From: Streptomyces sp. NBC_00448
GTDB taxonomy: Bacteria > Actinomycetota > Actinomycetes > Streptomycetales > Streptomycetaceae
Length of the DNA stretch: 64,000 nucleotides
Assembly: GCF_036014115.1 (NCBI RefSeq)
Contig: NZ_CP107913.1
Span: forward strand, 2,359,001-2,423,000
Direction: 5' to 3'
Shown: positions 1-8,329 of the stretch, one piece after another
Layout: every line of letters begins with the position of its first letter
Numbering within the stretch: the first letter of the stretch is position 1
Position numbers and translations under genes: made by a program
The notes under the pieces: model-generated
The model's input: the letters and a program-made list of their open reading frames with translations, nothing else
Databases searched by the model: none
What the model was told of the DNA's origin: nothing

Positions 1-2
1 CC

Positions 3-644
3 GGCCGCGCCTCGACCGGCGTGACGGTCCGGCAGGACCGGCCGTTGCCGGCCGGCGCGCGGGTCGTGCTGCAGGTGTCGCGCTGGGACCCGCTCAAGGA
101 CATGCCCGGGGTGGTGCGCTGCGTCGTGGGTCTCCCGAAGGACGTGCACGTCGTGCTCGCGGGTACCGAGCCGGCGGAGATCCCCGACGACCCCGAGGGC
201 CTCGCCGTCCTCGCCGAGGTGACCTCCGTTCTGAGCGGGCTGCCGGACGAGGACCGCGCGCGGGTGCACCTGGTGAACATCTCGCTCAGGGACCCGGAGC
301 GCAACGCGCTCGTGGTGAACGCCTTGCAGCGCAGGGCCGACGTGGTCCTGCAGAAGAGCCTGCAGGAGGGCTTCGGGCTCACCGTGACCGAGGCGATGGT
401 CAAGGGCCGCCCGGTGGTCGCGTCCGACGTGGGCGGGCTGCGGTTGCAGGTCACGCACGGGCACAACGGCCTGCTCGTCGATCCGGCCGACCTCGCGGGC
501 GTGCGTACCGCGCTCATCCGGCTGCTCGACGACCCTGCGCTGTGCCGGGAACTCGGCAGGCGCGCCAGGACCGGCGCGCTGGAGCGCTACACGATGCGAC
601 GGTTCGCCGCGGACTACCTGAAGGTGCTCCACCGGGCGCCGTGA
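3..644 (+). CDS. GT4-family glycosyltransferase, TreT-like, 3' part only
   Basis: About 213 codons are visible; the frame is open to the left edge, so the gene begins outside the window. The segment is the donor-binding half of a GT-B fold retaining glycosyltransferase: a QVSRWDPLKDM strand, the ALQRRADVVLQKS helix, the EGFGLTVTEAM signature (the E-x7-E type nucleotide-sugar site of family GT4) and a DVGGL...HGHNGLLVDP stretch. The wording QVSRWDPLKDM and VNALQRRA is typical of trehalose-synthesising TreT/trehalose phosphorylase-like enzymes, which join a nucleotide-activated or phosphorylated glucose to glucose; that substrate is inferred. It converges on the next gene across an inverted repeat. 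Confidence 0.75.
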   Translation, partial: GRASTGVTVRQDRPLPAGARVVLQVSRWDPLKDMPGVVRCVVGLPKDVHVVLAGTEPAEIPDDPEGLAVLAEVTSVLSGLPDEDRARVHLVNISLRDPERNALVVNALQRRADVVLQKSLQEGFGLTVTEAMVKGRPVVASDVGGLRLQVTHGHNGLLVDPADLAGVRTALIRLLDDPALCRELGRRARTGALERYTMRRFAADYLKVLHRAP

Positions 645-645
645 C

Positions 646-717
646 GGCCCGGCCCGCCGGACCGCGCCGGGCGTACGTCGTACGGACGGGCGGCGGGCAG
701 CGGCGGCGGGCCGGGCC
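646..717. terminator. bidirectional terminator-like inverted repeat
   Basis: Perfect 14-bp arms (GGCCCGGCCCGCCG at 646-659 and its complement at 704-717) enclose a 44-nt loop that has its own GTAC-centred palindrome. It fills the gap between two convergent stop codons (ends at 644 and 725). There is no U tract, as usual in high-GC actinobacteria. Confidence 0.5.
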
Positions 718-724
718 GGGGCCG

Positions 725-2095
725 TCAGCTCGGCAGGGTCCAGCTCTGCGCGGCGGTTCCGTTGCAGTCCCAGATCCGCAACTGCGTCCCGTCGGCCGTC
801 GAACTGTTCGGGTCGTCCAGGCAGCGCCCGGACTCCGGGTTGACCAGCGAGCCGTTCGCCCCGGCCAGCCAGCGCTGCGCACCGCTGCCGTTGCACTGCC
901 ACCACTGCACCAGCGTGCCGTCGGCAGTACCGCTCCCGCTCACGTCCAGGCAGCCGCCCAGCGCGCGCAGCGTGCCGCCCTCGCCCGGCACGACCGTCCA
1001 GTTCTGCGCGCCGGTGCCGTTGCAGCCCCACAGCTGCACGTGCGTGCCGTCGGTGGTCCCGGAGTTGGCGACGTCCACGCACTTGCCCGGGATGCCGGAG
1101 GTGACGGGGCCGGTACGGGTCTGCCCGCCGGACGCCAGCGCGGACTCCACCAGCGCGGCCGCGCCGCTCATCCCGGCCTCGTTCGGGTGGTACTGCGAGC
1201 GGCCCGCCGCGGGCGTGTACGTCTCCACCCACGGGACGGCCGCACACGCGTCGTGGCCGTGACTCGCGGCGGCCAGGTCCACCAGCGTCGCGCCCGTCGC
1301 GGTCGCCGCGGTGCTCGTCGCGTCGGCCAGCCGGGACGCGATGCTGCGCTCGTACGCGGCCTGGTCGGCGGTGAGCGGCACCCCGGTGCAGACACCGGAG
1401 TCCGGCAGGATGGTGAAGTAGTCGACCAGCAGCACCTTCGCCTGGGGCGCGGTGGCGTGCACCGCGTCGACCACGTTCTCGATCCGCCCGGCCAGCACCC
1501 CGAAGGTCTGGTCGATCGAACCCTGGTCCACGCTCCCGCAGTTCGACCCGCCGCTGGTCTGGCAGGAGTACGCGTCGATGCTGCCCAGATAGTCCACGTC
1601 ATTGCCGCCGATGGTGACGGTGACGAGCTGGGTGGCGCTGGTGACCGCGTCGATCTGCGGCGGCTGCCCGGCCTGGCCGGTGGTCAGCACGTTCGCGGTC
1701 GTCGCGCCGCTGCACGAGGCGTCGGTGAGGTTCGCGCCGATGTCCCGGGCCAGCACGCTCGCGTAGTTGTTCTGCGACCGGGCGCAGGCGGCCGCGCCCG
1801 TGCCGGTCTGGGCCGGCGGGATGCCCGGCCCCGCGGCGAAGGAGCTGCCCATCGCCACGTAGTTCAGCCCGGCGTCGTCCGCCGCGGCGGCGGCCGTCGT
1901 GCCCGCCGCTGATCGGCCCGCCGCCGTTGTGCCCGAGGGCGTCGCCGGCGCTCCGGCGATCGCCGCGGGAGCCAGGAACACCGCCATCGCCGCGACCGCC
2001 GCCGCGATCCCGACGGGCAGCAGCGCCCGCCGCCGCCCGACCGCCGGCCTTCCGCTCCCGCTCTTGCTCCCGCTTCCGCTGATCCTGCGCGACAT
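725..2095 (-). CDS. secreted SGNH-hydrolase (GDSL-type esterase) with C-terminal ricin-B lectin domain
   Basis: 456 aa from the ATG at 2095, chosen because GGGAGG lies upstream and an Arg-rich n-region plus Ala-rich hydrophobic core (residues ~20-50) follows as signal peptide. SGNH blocks are visible: VAMGSSFAAG (nucleophile Ser near residue 84), TIGGNDVDYLG (block III) and DACAAVPWVE...QYHPNEAGM (catalytic His). From about residue 330 there are three ricin-type beta-trefoil repeats, each with a CNG..AQ.W (QxW) signature. The likely role is an extracellular esterase or lipase tethered to carbohydrate substrates. The natural ester substrate is not readable from sequence. Confidence 0.85.
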   Translation of the reverse strand: MSRRISGSGSKSGSGRPAVGRRRALLPVGIAAAVAAMAVFLAPAAIAGAPATPSGTTAAGRSAAGTTAAAAADDAGLNYVAMGSSFAAGPGIPPAQTGTGAAACARSQNNYASVLARDIGANLTDASCSGATTANVLTTGQAGQPPQIDAVTSATQLVTVTIGGNDVDYLGSIDAYSCQTSGGSNCGSVDQGSIDQTFGVLAGRIENVVDAVHATAPQAKVLLVDYFTILPDSGVCTGVPLTADQAAYERSIASRLADATSTAATATGATLVDLAAASHGHDACAAVPWVETYTPAAGRSQYHPNEAGMSGAAALVESALASGGQTRTGPVTSGIPGKCVDVANSGTTDGTHVQLWGCNGTGAQNWTVVPGEGGTLRALGGCLDVSGSGTADGTLVQWWQCNGSGAQRWLAGANGSLVNPESGRCLDDPNSSTADGTQLRIWDCNGTAAQSWTLPS

Positions 2096-2227
2096 TCCCA
2101 CGCCACCTCCCACCGTAGGGAGCCGCACCGCGGCTCCAAGGACCCTGCGCGCTGTGCTCTGTTGGGCTGACTCGCCGCGCACCGGGGCCTGACGCACCCG
2201 GTGCGCGGGAGAACGGGTGGGCGGCCG

Positions 2228-3913
2228 TCAACCGCCGAGGGTGATCTCCACCGTGTGGTGGCCGGTGGCGCCGGCCGGCACGAGCAGCGCCGCGCGACGG
2301 CCGTCCACGGTGCACGCGCGCACGCGGGTACCGGCCCCCTTGAGCGTGATGTCGACGGTCGCGCCGCGGTACGGCAGCCCGCCGAGCGTCACCGGCCCCC
2401 AGCCGTCCGGCAGGGTCGGGGACAGCCGCAGGCCCTGCTCGGTGCAGTCCACCCCGAACAGCCCGGCGAAGATCATCCGCAGGTATCCCGTCGCCGACCA
2501 CGCCTGGTCGGGTTGCGAGGTGAAGTGGGAGGCGGTGCCGTCGCCGCCGGTCTGCCAGCCGCCGTCCACCGCGCCCGACAGCGAGTCGTACAGCTCGTAG
2601 AAGCTGTTGTCGCTGCCCTGCACCAGCGCGGCCAACTCCCCCACCGCCCGGGCGAACAGGTCCGCCCGCCCCACGGCGGCCGCGGCGTGGCCGAACATGG
2701 AGTGGACCATGGGCCACACGAGGACGTTGTGCCGTCCGGGCTTGTCGTCGCTGAACCGCTCGAAGTGCGGCCACACGTTCACGATGCCGTGCGGCTGCCA
2801 GTGCGCGGCCGCCACCACCCGGCGCGCACGGTCGGCGTCGGCCACCCCGAGCAGCACCGCGAACGCCAGGCCCGCGCCCTCCTGGGAGGTGTCCAGCCGG
2901 CCCGCCGACGCGTCCTGGCCGTGCACGAAGTACCCGTACGTCCCGGCGTCCTCGCGCCACAGGTGCGTGTCGATCGCGTCCCGCACGGCCTGGGCGGCGG
3001 CGCGGTGAGCGGCGGCGTCCGCCGGGTGGCCCAGCGTCTGCGCCATGTCCCCGGCCGCCCGATAGGCCCCGTAGTAGAGGCAGTTGGTGGACAGGCACAT
3101 CAACTCGTCGGTGTGCGGGTAGTCCAGCACGAACGACGAGTCGACCCCGGTGGTCCACGGCGGCGCCGGATAGCCGGCGATGCCGTCGTTCATGAACGAC
3201 GGGCCCTGGTAGAGCCCGAAGTCGGCGTTGAAGTTCTTCGCCTTGCGGGCGGCCAGGGTGTGCACGGCCGTGGCGTACGCGTCGGCCAGGAACTCCCGGT
3301 CGCCGGTGACCAGGTAGTGGTTCCAGGCACCGAGCACCCAGACCACCTGGTCCCACCACTGGTTGTCCTGCTGCACGATGAGGCCGCCGTCCGGCCGCTC
3401 CACCACGGACCACAGGGTGTTGCGGCCGATCACCGGACCGAGCAGGCTCGCCGCGTTCCACGCGTTGACCGCCGCGTCACGCGTCCACCGCTGCGGCAGC
3501 GGATACCCGCCGCCGGCCCGGATGAACGAACCGCTGGGATACGTCACCAGCCCGGCCGCGTCATACGTCCCCGGGTCCGCGTAGGCGGTGTTGATGCCGA
3601 ACAGGTCGGTCAGCGCCGACTCGTAGGCGGCGCCGACCAGTTGCTGGGTCGAGGAGTCGCCGAAGGTCAGGGTCGGCAGGGTGTAGCCGATCCGCGCGCC
3701 GCCCGTCCCCGAAGCCGGGGACCCCCAACCGCCGCCCTGCGCAGGGGAGTCGGCGTGTGCCTCGACCGTCCCCAGACCGCCCAGGCCGGCAGCGGCGAGC
3801 GTGCCCGCCACGATGCCGGTGCCGGCGGTCCCCAGGACGCCGCGTCTGGTGAGGCGCCGCGCCTGCCGCCCCACTTCCTGTCCCGGCTCTTCCGCGGCCG
3901 CACCCGAGTCCAT
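2228..3913 (-). CDS. Tat-exported (alpha/alpha)6-barrel glycoside hydrolase, MGH1/GH63-like
   Basis: 561 aa from the ATG at 3913, with AAGGGAG 8-14 nt upstream. A twin-arginine signal (RRLTRRGVLG then a Gly/Ala-rich core) starts near residue 18. The body has the look of six-hairpin glycosidases: QRWTRDAAVNAWNAASLLGP, DNQWWDQVVWVLGAWNHYLVTGDREFL, a Tyr/Trp-rich middle and a C-terminal beta-sandwich. Families GH63, GH37 and the MGH1-like group share this layout and act on glucosides or mannosides by inversion; the exact linkage is unknown. Its promoter region holds a LacI-type palindrome (4041-4052) also found, doubled, in the GH92 mannosidase gene, so both probably respond to the same oligosaccharide. 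Confidence 0.7.
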   Translation of the reverse strand: MDSGAAAEEPGQEVGRQARRLTRRGVLGTAGTGIVAGTLAAAGLGGLGTVEAHADSPAQGGGWGSPASGTGGARIGYTLPTLTFGDSSTQQLVGAAYESALTDLFGINTAYADPGTYDAAGLVTYPSGSFIRAGGGYPLPQRWTRDAAVNAWNAASLLGPVIGRNTLWSVVERPDGGLIVQQDNQWWDQVVWVLGAWNHYLVTGDREFLADAYATAVHTLAARKAKNFNADFGLYQGPSFMNDGIAGYPAPPWTTGVDSSFVLDYPHTDELMCLSTNCLYYGAYRAAGDMAQTLGHPADAAAHRAAAQAVRDAIDTHLWREDAGTYGYFVHGQDASAGRLDTSQEGAGLAFAVLLGVADADRARRVVAAAHWQPHGIVNVWPHFERFSDDKPGRHNVLVWPMVHSMFGHAAAAVGRADLFARAVGELAALVQGSDNSFYELYDSLSGAVDGGWQTGGDGTASHFTSQPDQAWSATGYLRMIFAGLFGVDCTEQGLRLSPTLPDGWGPVTLGGLPYRGATVDITLKGAGTRVRACTVDGRRAALLVPAGATGHHTVEITLGG

Positions 3914-4040
3914 GGCGTCCACTCCCTTCACGCCCGCGCGCCACCACCGCGCGGCACGCTGCACGGAACGCTGCCGCCCACCGCCGTCCGGCATCCCGGG
4001 CACGCCTGATCGACGCACCGACGGTGCCGTGACGCATGAT

Positions 4041-4090
4041 GGCAACGTTGTCAAAGTGTCAACGTGGAAGCTAGCAGCCCGCGTTGACAC
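4041..4090. promoter_or_regulatory. LacI-type operator region upstream of the six-hairpin glycosidase
   Basis: TGGCAACGTTGTCA (4040-4053) matches 13 of 14 positions of the TGACAACGTTGTCA palindrome seen inside the GH92 gene. Next to it lies a second perfect inverted repeat, GTGTCAACG (4056-4064) and CGTTGACAC (4082-4090). Read on the minus strand these contain TTGACA, a possible -35. The site is ~130 bp upstream of the ATG at 3913. No lacI gene is present in the window. Confidence 0.5.
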
Positions 4091-4144
4091 CGCCAAGGGG
4101 TCCGACCACACCTCCTCGCCCGGCGGATGGAGCCGCCACGGCGG

Positions 4145-4855
4145 CTACTTGTTGCCGTGCACCGCGCCGACCCGCAGGTTCTGGATCGAGGAGCCGACGC
4201 ACTCCTGCCGGTTCCAGGGGATGTTGAGGGACTCCTTCTGGTTCGGCGGGTAGACGCGCAGGGTCGGCACCGTGGTCAGGTCGCACTGCGCGGCGGAGTA
4301 GCCGCTCTGGCCGTTGACACTCAGCGCGTCGGCGTACGCGTGGGCGCCGGGGATCAGCGTGACCCTGGTGGCGGGGGTGTCGCTCGTCCGCGCGGCCGCC
4401 TTGCCGAGCTGGATGTTGTGGATCTTCACGAAGGAGACGCCGGGGTAGCCGGAGAGGGTGCACGGCGAGGAGCCGGTGTTCTGGAAGACGATCTGGAAGC
4501 CGGCGGTCCCGGCGCCGGCGGAGAAGTTGCCGGCAGTGGCCGACAGCTGGTTGGTGGTGCAGTCGGGCACGGTGGTGCCGGCCGACGCGGTGCTGCCGGA
4601 CCCGCCCGACCCGCCGGACCCCGATGACGTGCCGCCGACGGTGGCCGGGTTCGCCGTCTCGCCGCCCGCCGAGTCGTCGCCGGGCGCGGACGACGTCCCG
4701 GACGACGTCCCGGACGGCGCCGAGGTGGCGGAGGACGACGAGGCCGAGGAGGAGTCGGACGCGTTGCTGTCGTCCGGTCCGCACGCCGCGAGCGCGAGGC
4801 CGGCGGTGGCGAGCATGACGACGAGTGTTCCGGTCCGGGCGGTCCTGGTACGCAT
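4145..4855 (-). CDS. DUF4232-domain lipoprotein
   Basis: 236 aa from the ATG at 4855, preceded by AGGAAAGGCAAGG. A lipoprotein signal ends in a LALAAC lipobox near residue 25, so Cys is expected to be lipidated and the protein anchored outside the membrane. A Ser/Gly/Asp linker of about 65 residues follows, then a DUF4232 domain (CTTNQLSATAGNF...FQNTGSSPCTLSGYPGV...PWNRQECVG) with paired cysteines that probably form disulfides. The DUF4232 function is not established; the family is abundant in streptomycete cell envelopes. It stands alone, with its own upstream region. Confidence 0.8.
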   Translation of the reverse strand: MRTRTARTGTLVVMLATAGLALAACGPDDSNASDSSSASSSSATSAPSGTSSGTSSAPGDDSAGGETANPATVGGTSSGSGGSGGSGSTASAGTTVPDCTTNQLSATAGNFSAGAGTAGFQIVFQNTGSSPCTLSGYPGVSFVKIHNIQLGKAAARTSDTPATRVTLIPGAHAYADALSVNGQSGYSAAQCDLTTVPTLRVYPPNQKESLNIPWNRQECVGSSIQNLRVGAVHGNK

Positions 4856-5065
4856 AGTCCTTGCCTTTCCTGTGCGATCACTGAGGCGGGTGAGGCGCCT
4901 TCGATGATCGTGTACCCACAGAACCGGCGATGTCAGCGGTCGTCGGCGAGCCGTTACTCCCCGGGGACACAACGGGTCATCCGCCGCGACATTCACCCGA
5001 CAATCATCACGGAAGTGGCTGGTCCGGCGCCCTCTCCATCGCTGCCCCGGCGCCCGCACCACAAC

Positions 5066-5111
5066 GCCGACGGGCGGCCACCGCGTGCTCACGCGGTGGC
5101 CGCCCGTCGGC
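5066..5111 (-). terminator. strong hairpin terminator of the suf operon
   Basis: Two perfect 21-bp arms (5066-5086 and 5091-5111) with a 4-nt loop, 30 bp past the sufT stop. It is the strongest stem seen in the window and a convincing end for the leftward suf transcript. Confidence 0.8.
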
Positions 5112-5140
5112 GGCGGAGATCCGGACGGCAGTCCCTCGGC

Positions 5141-5488
5141 TCAGACGTTGAAGCCCAGGGCGCGCAACTGCTCGCGGCCGTCGTCGGTGATCTTGTCCGG
5201 GCCCCACGGCGGCATCCAGACCCAGTTGATCTTCAGCTCGCGCACGATGCCCTCGGTGGCGGTCTGCGCCTGCTCCTCGATGACGTCGGTCAGCGGACAG
5301 GCCGCCGAGGTGAGGGTCATGTCGAGGGTGGCGGTGTTGGTGTCGTCGATGTGGATGCCGTAGATCAGGCCGAGGTTGACCACGTCGATGCCCAGTTCGG
5401 GGTCGACGACGTCGTAGAGCGCCTCGCGCACCTCCTCCTCGGAGGCCGGGGTGGTGCTCAGGCCGTTGGGCACGGTGTTGTTCGTCAT
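5141..5488 (-). CDS. sufT: SufT-like iron-sulfur assembly factor (MIP18/DUF59 family)
   Basis: 115 aa from the ATG at 5488, which overlaps the sufU stop as ATGA, so translation is probably coupled. It is a single DUF59 domain: EEEVREALYDVVDPELGIDVVNLGLIYG, then MTLTSAACPLTDVIEEQ with the conserved Cys, and a C-terminal WMPPWGPDKIT...LGFNV motif typical of the PaaD/SufT group. Family members help mature [4Fe-4S] proteins, probably in carrier or transfer steps. It is the last gene of the suf operon, just before the hairpin at 5066-5111, which supports the assignment. Confidence 0.88.
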   Translation of the reverse strand: MTNNTVPNGLSTTPASEEEVREALYDVVDPELGIDVVNLGLIYGIHIDDTNTATLDMTLTSAACPLTDVIEEQAQTATEGIVRELKINWVWMPPWGPDKITDDGREQLRALGFNV

Positions 5489-5940
5489 ACGGGCTTCCCT
5501 TCGGCCAGCGCCTGGGCGGTGGCGTCCTTCCAGGCCATCCAGCTCAGCAGGGCGCACTTCACGCGCGCCGGGTACTTGGAGACGCCGGCGAACGCGACCG
5601 CGTCCTCCAGCACCTCCTCCATCGCGTCGTCGGGCTCGATCCGGCCGCGGGACTGCATCAACTCCAGGAAGGTCTCCTGGATCTTCTGCGCCTCGGCCAG
5701 CTCCTTGCCGACCAGCAGCTCGTTGAGCACCGAGGCGCTGGCCTGGCTGATCGAGCAGCCCTGGCCCTCGTAGGAGACATCGCCGATGACACTGCCGTCC
5801 AGCCGCACCCGCAGCGTGATCTCGTCGCCGCAGGTGGGGTTGACGTGGTGCACCTCGGCCTGGCCGTCGCGCAGACCGCGGCCGTGCGGGTGCTTGTAGT
5901 GGTCCAGGATCACGTCCTGGTACATCGAGTCGAGTTTCAC
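5485..5940 (-). CDS. sufU: SufU sulfur-transfer/scaffold protein
   Basis: 151 aa. SufU accepts persulfide sulfur from SufS through a zinc-bound site and passes it to the SufBCD scaffold. The three ligand cysteines are visible in NPTCGDEI, GQGCSISQAS and ARVKCALLSW, and the start MYQDVILDHYKHPHGRG is typical. An insertion between the second and third Cys relative to IscU (LMQSRGRIEPDD) marks it as SufU rather than IscU. It lies 13 nt after sufS and overlaps sufT by 4 nt. Confidence 0.95.
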   Translation of the reverse strand: MKLDSMYQDVILDHYKHPHGRGLRDGQAEVHHVNPTCGDEITLRVRLDGSVIGDVSYEGQGCSISQASASVLNELLVGKELAEAQKIQETFLELMQSRGRIEPDDAMEEVLEDAVAFAGVSKYPARVKCALLSWMAWKDATAQALAEGKPV

Positions 5941-5953
5941 AGCAGCACCACCA

Positions 5954-7231
5954 TCAGCCGAAGAAGTTCCGGACCTGCTCCAACCCCTCGACCAGGGCGT
6001 CGACCTCGGCCGGAGTGGAGTACAGATAGAACGACGCTCGGGTGGTCGCGGGAATTCCGTACCGCAGGCACACCGGGCGGGCGCAGTGGTGGCCGACCCG
6101 GACCGCGATGCCCTGCTCGTCCAGCACCTGACCGACGTCGTGCGGGTGGATGTCGCCGAGCGTGAAGGAGATCGCCGCGCCGCGGTCCTCGCCGGTGGTC
6201 GGGCCGATGATCCGCAGATCGGGCACGTCCAGCAGCCGGGTCAGGGCGTACTCGGTGATCGCGTGCTCGTGCGCGGCGACGTTCTCCATGCCGAGCGCGC
6301 TGAGGTAGTCCACGGCCGCGCCGAGGCCGACCGCCTGGGCGATCGGCGGGGTGCCGGCCTCGAACTTGTGCGGCGCGGGCGCGTAGGTGGAGGAGTGCAT
6401 CGAGACGGTCTCGATCATCTCGCCGCCGCCGAGGAAGGGCGGCAGGTCCTCCAGCAGCTCCTGGCGGCCCCACAGCACGCCGATGCCGGTCGGGCCGAGC
6501 ATCTTGTGGCCGGTGAAGGCGACGAAGTCCGCGCCGAGCGCCTGGACGTCCAGCGGCATGTGCGGGGCGGCCTGGGAGGCGTCGATCAGGACGAGCGCGC
6601 CGACCTGCTGGGCGCGGCGCACGATCGCCTCGACCGGGTTGACGGTGCCGAGGATGTTGGAGACCAGCACGAAGGAGACGATCTTGGTCTTCTCGGTGAT
6701 CACCTGCTCGATGTCGGACAGGTCGAGCCGGCCGTCGTCGGTGAGGCCGAACCACTTCAGCTTGGCGCCGGTGCGCTGCGAGAGCAGCTGCCACGGCACG
6801 ATGTTGGAGTGGTGCTCCATCTCCGTGATGACGATCTCGGTGTCGCCGTCCACCCGGTAGGGCTCGTCGGCCCATCCCAGCATGTTCGCCACCAGGTTCA
6901 GCGACTCCGACGCGTTCTTGGTGAAGATCACCTCGTCGCGGCTGGGCGCGTTGATGAAGGCGGCGACCTTGTCGCGGGCGCCTTCGTACAGCGCGGTGGC
7001 CTCCTCGGCGAGCACGTGGACGCCGCGGTGCACGTTGGCGTTGGACTGCTCGTAGTAGGCGCTGAGGGCGTCCAGCACCTGGCGCGGCTTCTGCGAGGTG
7101 GCCGCGTTGTCGAGGTAGACCAGGCGGCGGTCGTCGTGGACCAGGCGGTCCAGGATCGGGAAGTCCTTGCGGATCGCCTCGGTGTCGAGGAGGCCGGCCG
7201 GCACCCTGCCGATCGGCGAGGTCGATGTCAC
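5954..7231 (-). CDS. sufS: cysteine desulfurase SufS
   Basis: 425 aa, starting at a GTG that overlaps the sufC stop (GTGA). It is a PLP enzyme that removes sulfur from cysteine for cluster assembly. Seen: YLDNAATSQKP near the N terminus, the PLP lysine in FTGHKMLGPTG, and the active-site cysteine in RVGHHCARPVC. The short catalytic loop and the RxGHHCA context place it in the group II (SufS) family rather than IscS/NifS. Its partner SufU is encoded immediately downstream. Confidence 0.95.
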   Translation of the reverse strand: MTSTSPIGRVPAGLLDTEAIRKDFPILDRLVHDDRRLVYLDNAATSQKPRQVLDALSAYYEQSNANVHRGVHVLAEEATALYEGARDKVAAFINAPSRDEVIFTKNASESLNLVANMLGWADEPYRVDGDTEIVITEMEHHSNIVPWQLLSQRTGAKLKWFGLTDDGRLDLSDIEQVITEKTKIVSFVLVSNILGTVNPVEAIVRRAQQVGALVLIDASQAAPHMPLDVQALGADFVAFTGHKMLGPTGIGVLWGRQELLEDLPPFLGGGEMIETVSMHSSTYAPAPHKFEAGTPPIAQAVGLGAAVDYLSALGMENVAAHEHAITEYALTRLLDVPDLRIIGPTTGEDRGAAISFTLGDIHPHDVGQVLDEQGIAVRVGHHCARPVCLRYGIPATTRASFYLYSTPAEVDALVEGLEQVRNFFG

Positions 7232-7992
7232 GCGGCAGCGCCACCCTTCACGTAGGACTCGTAGCCCTCTTCCTCCAGCTTGTCGGCGAGCTCGGCGCCG
7301 CCGGACTCGACGATCCGGCCGGCCGAGAAGACATGCACGAAGTCGGGCTTGATGTAGCGCAGAATGCGCGTGTAGTGCGTGATCAGCAGGGTGCCCACCT
7401 CGCCCTGCTCGCGGACCCGGTTGACGCCTTCGGAGACGATCCGCAGGGCGTCGACGTCGAGGCCGGAGTCGGTCTCGTCGAGGATCGCGATCTTCGGCTT
7501 GAGCAGTTCGAGCTGGAGGATCTCGTGGCGCTTCTTCTCGCCGCCGGAGAAGCCCTCGTTGACGTTGCGCTCGGCGAAGGCGGGGTCCATGTGCAGGTGC
7601 TCCATGGTCTCCCGGACCTCCTTCACCCAGGTCCGCAGCTTGGGGGCCTCGCCGCGGATGGCGGTGGCGGAGGTGCGCAGGAAGTTGGAGACCGACACCC
7701 CGGGGATCTCGACCGGGTACTGCATGGCGAGGAAGACGCCGGCCCGGGCCCGCTCGTCGACGGTCATCGCCAGCACGTCCTCACCGTCGAGGGTGACGGT
7801 GCCGCCGGTGACGGTGTACTTGGGGTGCCCGGCCAGGGAGTAGGCCAGGGTGGACTTGCCGGAGCCGTTGGGGCCCATGATGGCGTGGGTCTCGCCCTGT
7901 TTCACGGTGAGGTCGACGCCCTTGAGGATTTCCTTGGTGGCGTTGTCGGCTTCGACGGTGACGTGCAGGTCGTGGATTTCAAGCGTGGCCAT
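7228..7992 (-). CDS. sufC: SufC, ABC-type ATPase of the SufBCD scaffold
   Basis: 254 aa from the ATG at 7992 (MATLEIHDLHV). It powers assembly on the SufB-SufD scaffold in the cytosol. Walker A is GPNGSGKST, the signature helix is FSGGEKKRHEILQ, and Walker B is IAILDETDSGLD; EKKR after the signature and the ETDSGLDVDALR stretch are SufC hallmarks. It follows the Rieske gene by 7 nt and overlaps sufS by 4 nt. A longer reading beginning at 8040 exists but would overlap the preceding gene. Confidence 0.95.
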   Translation of the reverse strand: MATLEIHDLHVTVEADNATKEILKGVDLTVKQGETHAIMGPNGSGKSTLAYSLAGHPKYTVTGGTVTLDGEDVLAMTVDERARAGVFLAMQYPVEIPGVSVSNFLRTSATAIRGEAPKLRTWVKEVRETMEHLHMDPAFAERNVNEGFSGGEKKRHEILQLELLKPKIAILDETDSGLDVDALRIVSEGVNRVREQGEVGTLLITHYTRILRYIKPDFVHVFSAGRIVESGGAELADKLEEEGYESYVKGGAAA

Positions 7993-7999
7993 GGGTGAC

Positions 8000-8329
8000 T
8001 CAGGACTCCTGGGTGACGGAGACGAGCACGTCGTCCCCAACGATCTTGACGGGGTATACGGGGACGGGCCGCGTGGCGGGCAGTCCGGAGGGCTTGCCGG
8101 TGCGCAGGTCGAAGCTGGAGCCGTGCAGCCAGCACTCGATCTGGCAGTCCTCCACCTCGCCCTCGGAGAGCGAGACGTTGGCGTGCGAGCAGATGTCGTT
8201 GATCGCGAACACCTCGCCCTCGGTGCGGACCACCGAGATCGGCACGCCGTCGATCTCGACCCGGCGCGGGGTGTCGTCCTCCAACTCGCTGAGCGCGCAG
8301 GCGCGGACGAAGGGCACGGTGCTGGTCAT
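8000..8329 (-). CDS. Rieske-type [2Fe-2S] ferredoxin inside the suf operon
   Basis: 109 aa, ATG overlapping the sufD stop (ATGA). The Rieske box is CSHANVSLSEG (Cys-x-His) and CWLHGSSFDLRTG (Cys-x2-His), ligating one [2Fe-2S] cluster; there is no export signal, so it is a soluble non-heme ferredoxin. Similar small Rieske proteins occupy this place in actinobacterial suf operons. Its exact part is not settled; electron supply to cluster assembly is a reasonable inference. Confidence 0.9.
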   Translation of the reverse strand: MTSTVPFVRACALSELEDDTPRRVEIDGVPISVVRTEGEVFAINDICSHANVSLSEGEVEDCQIECWLHGSSFDLRTGKPSGLPATRPVPVYPVKIVGDDVLVSVTQES

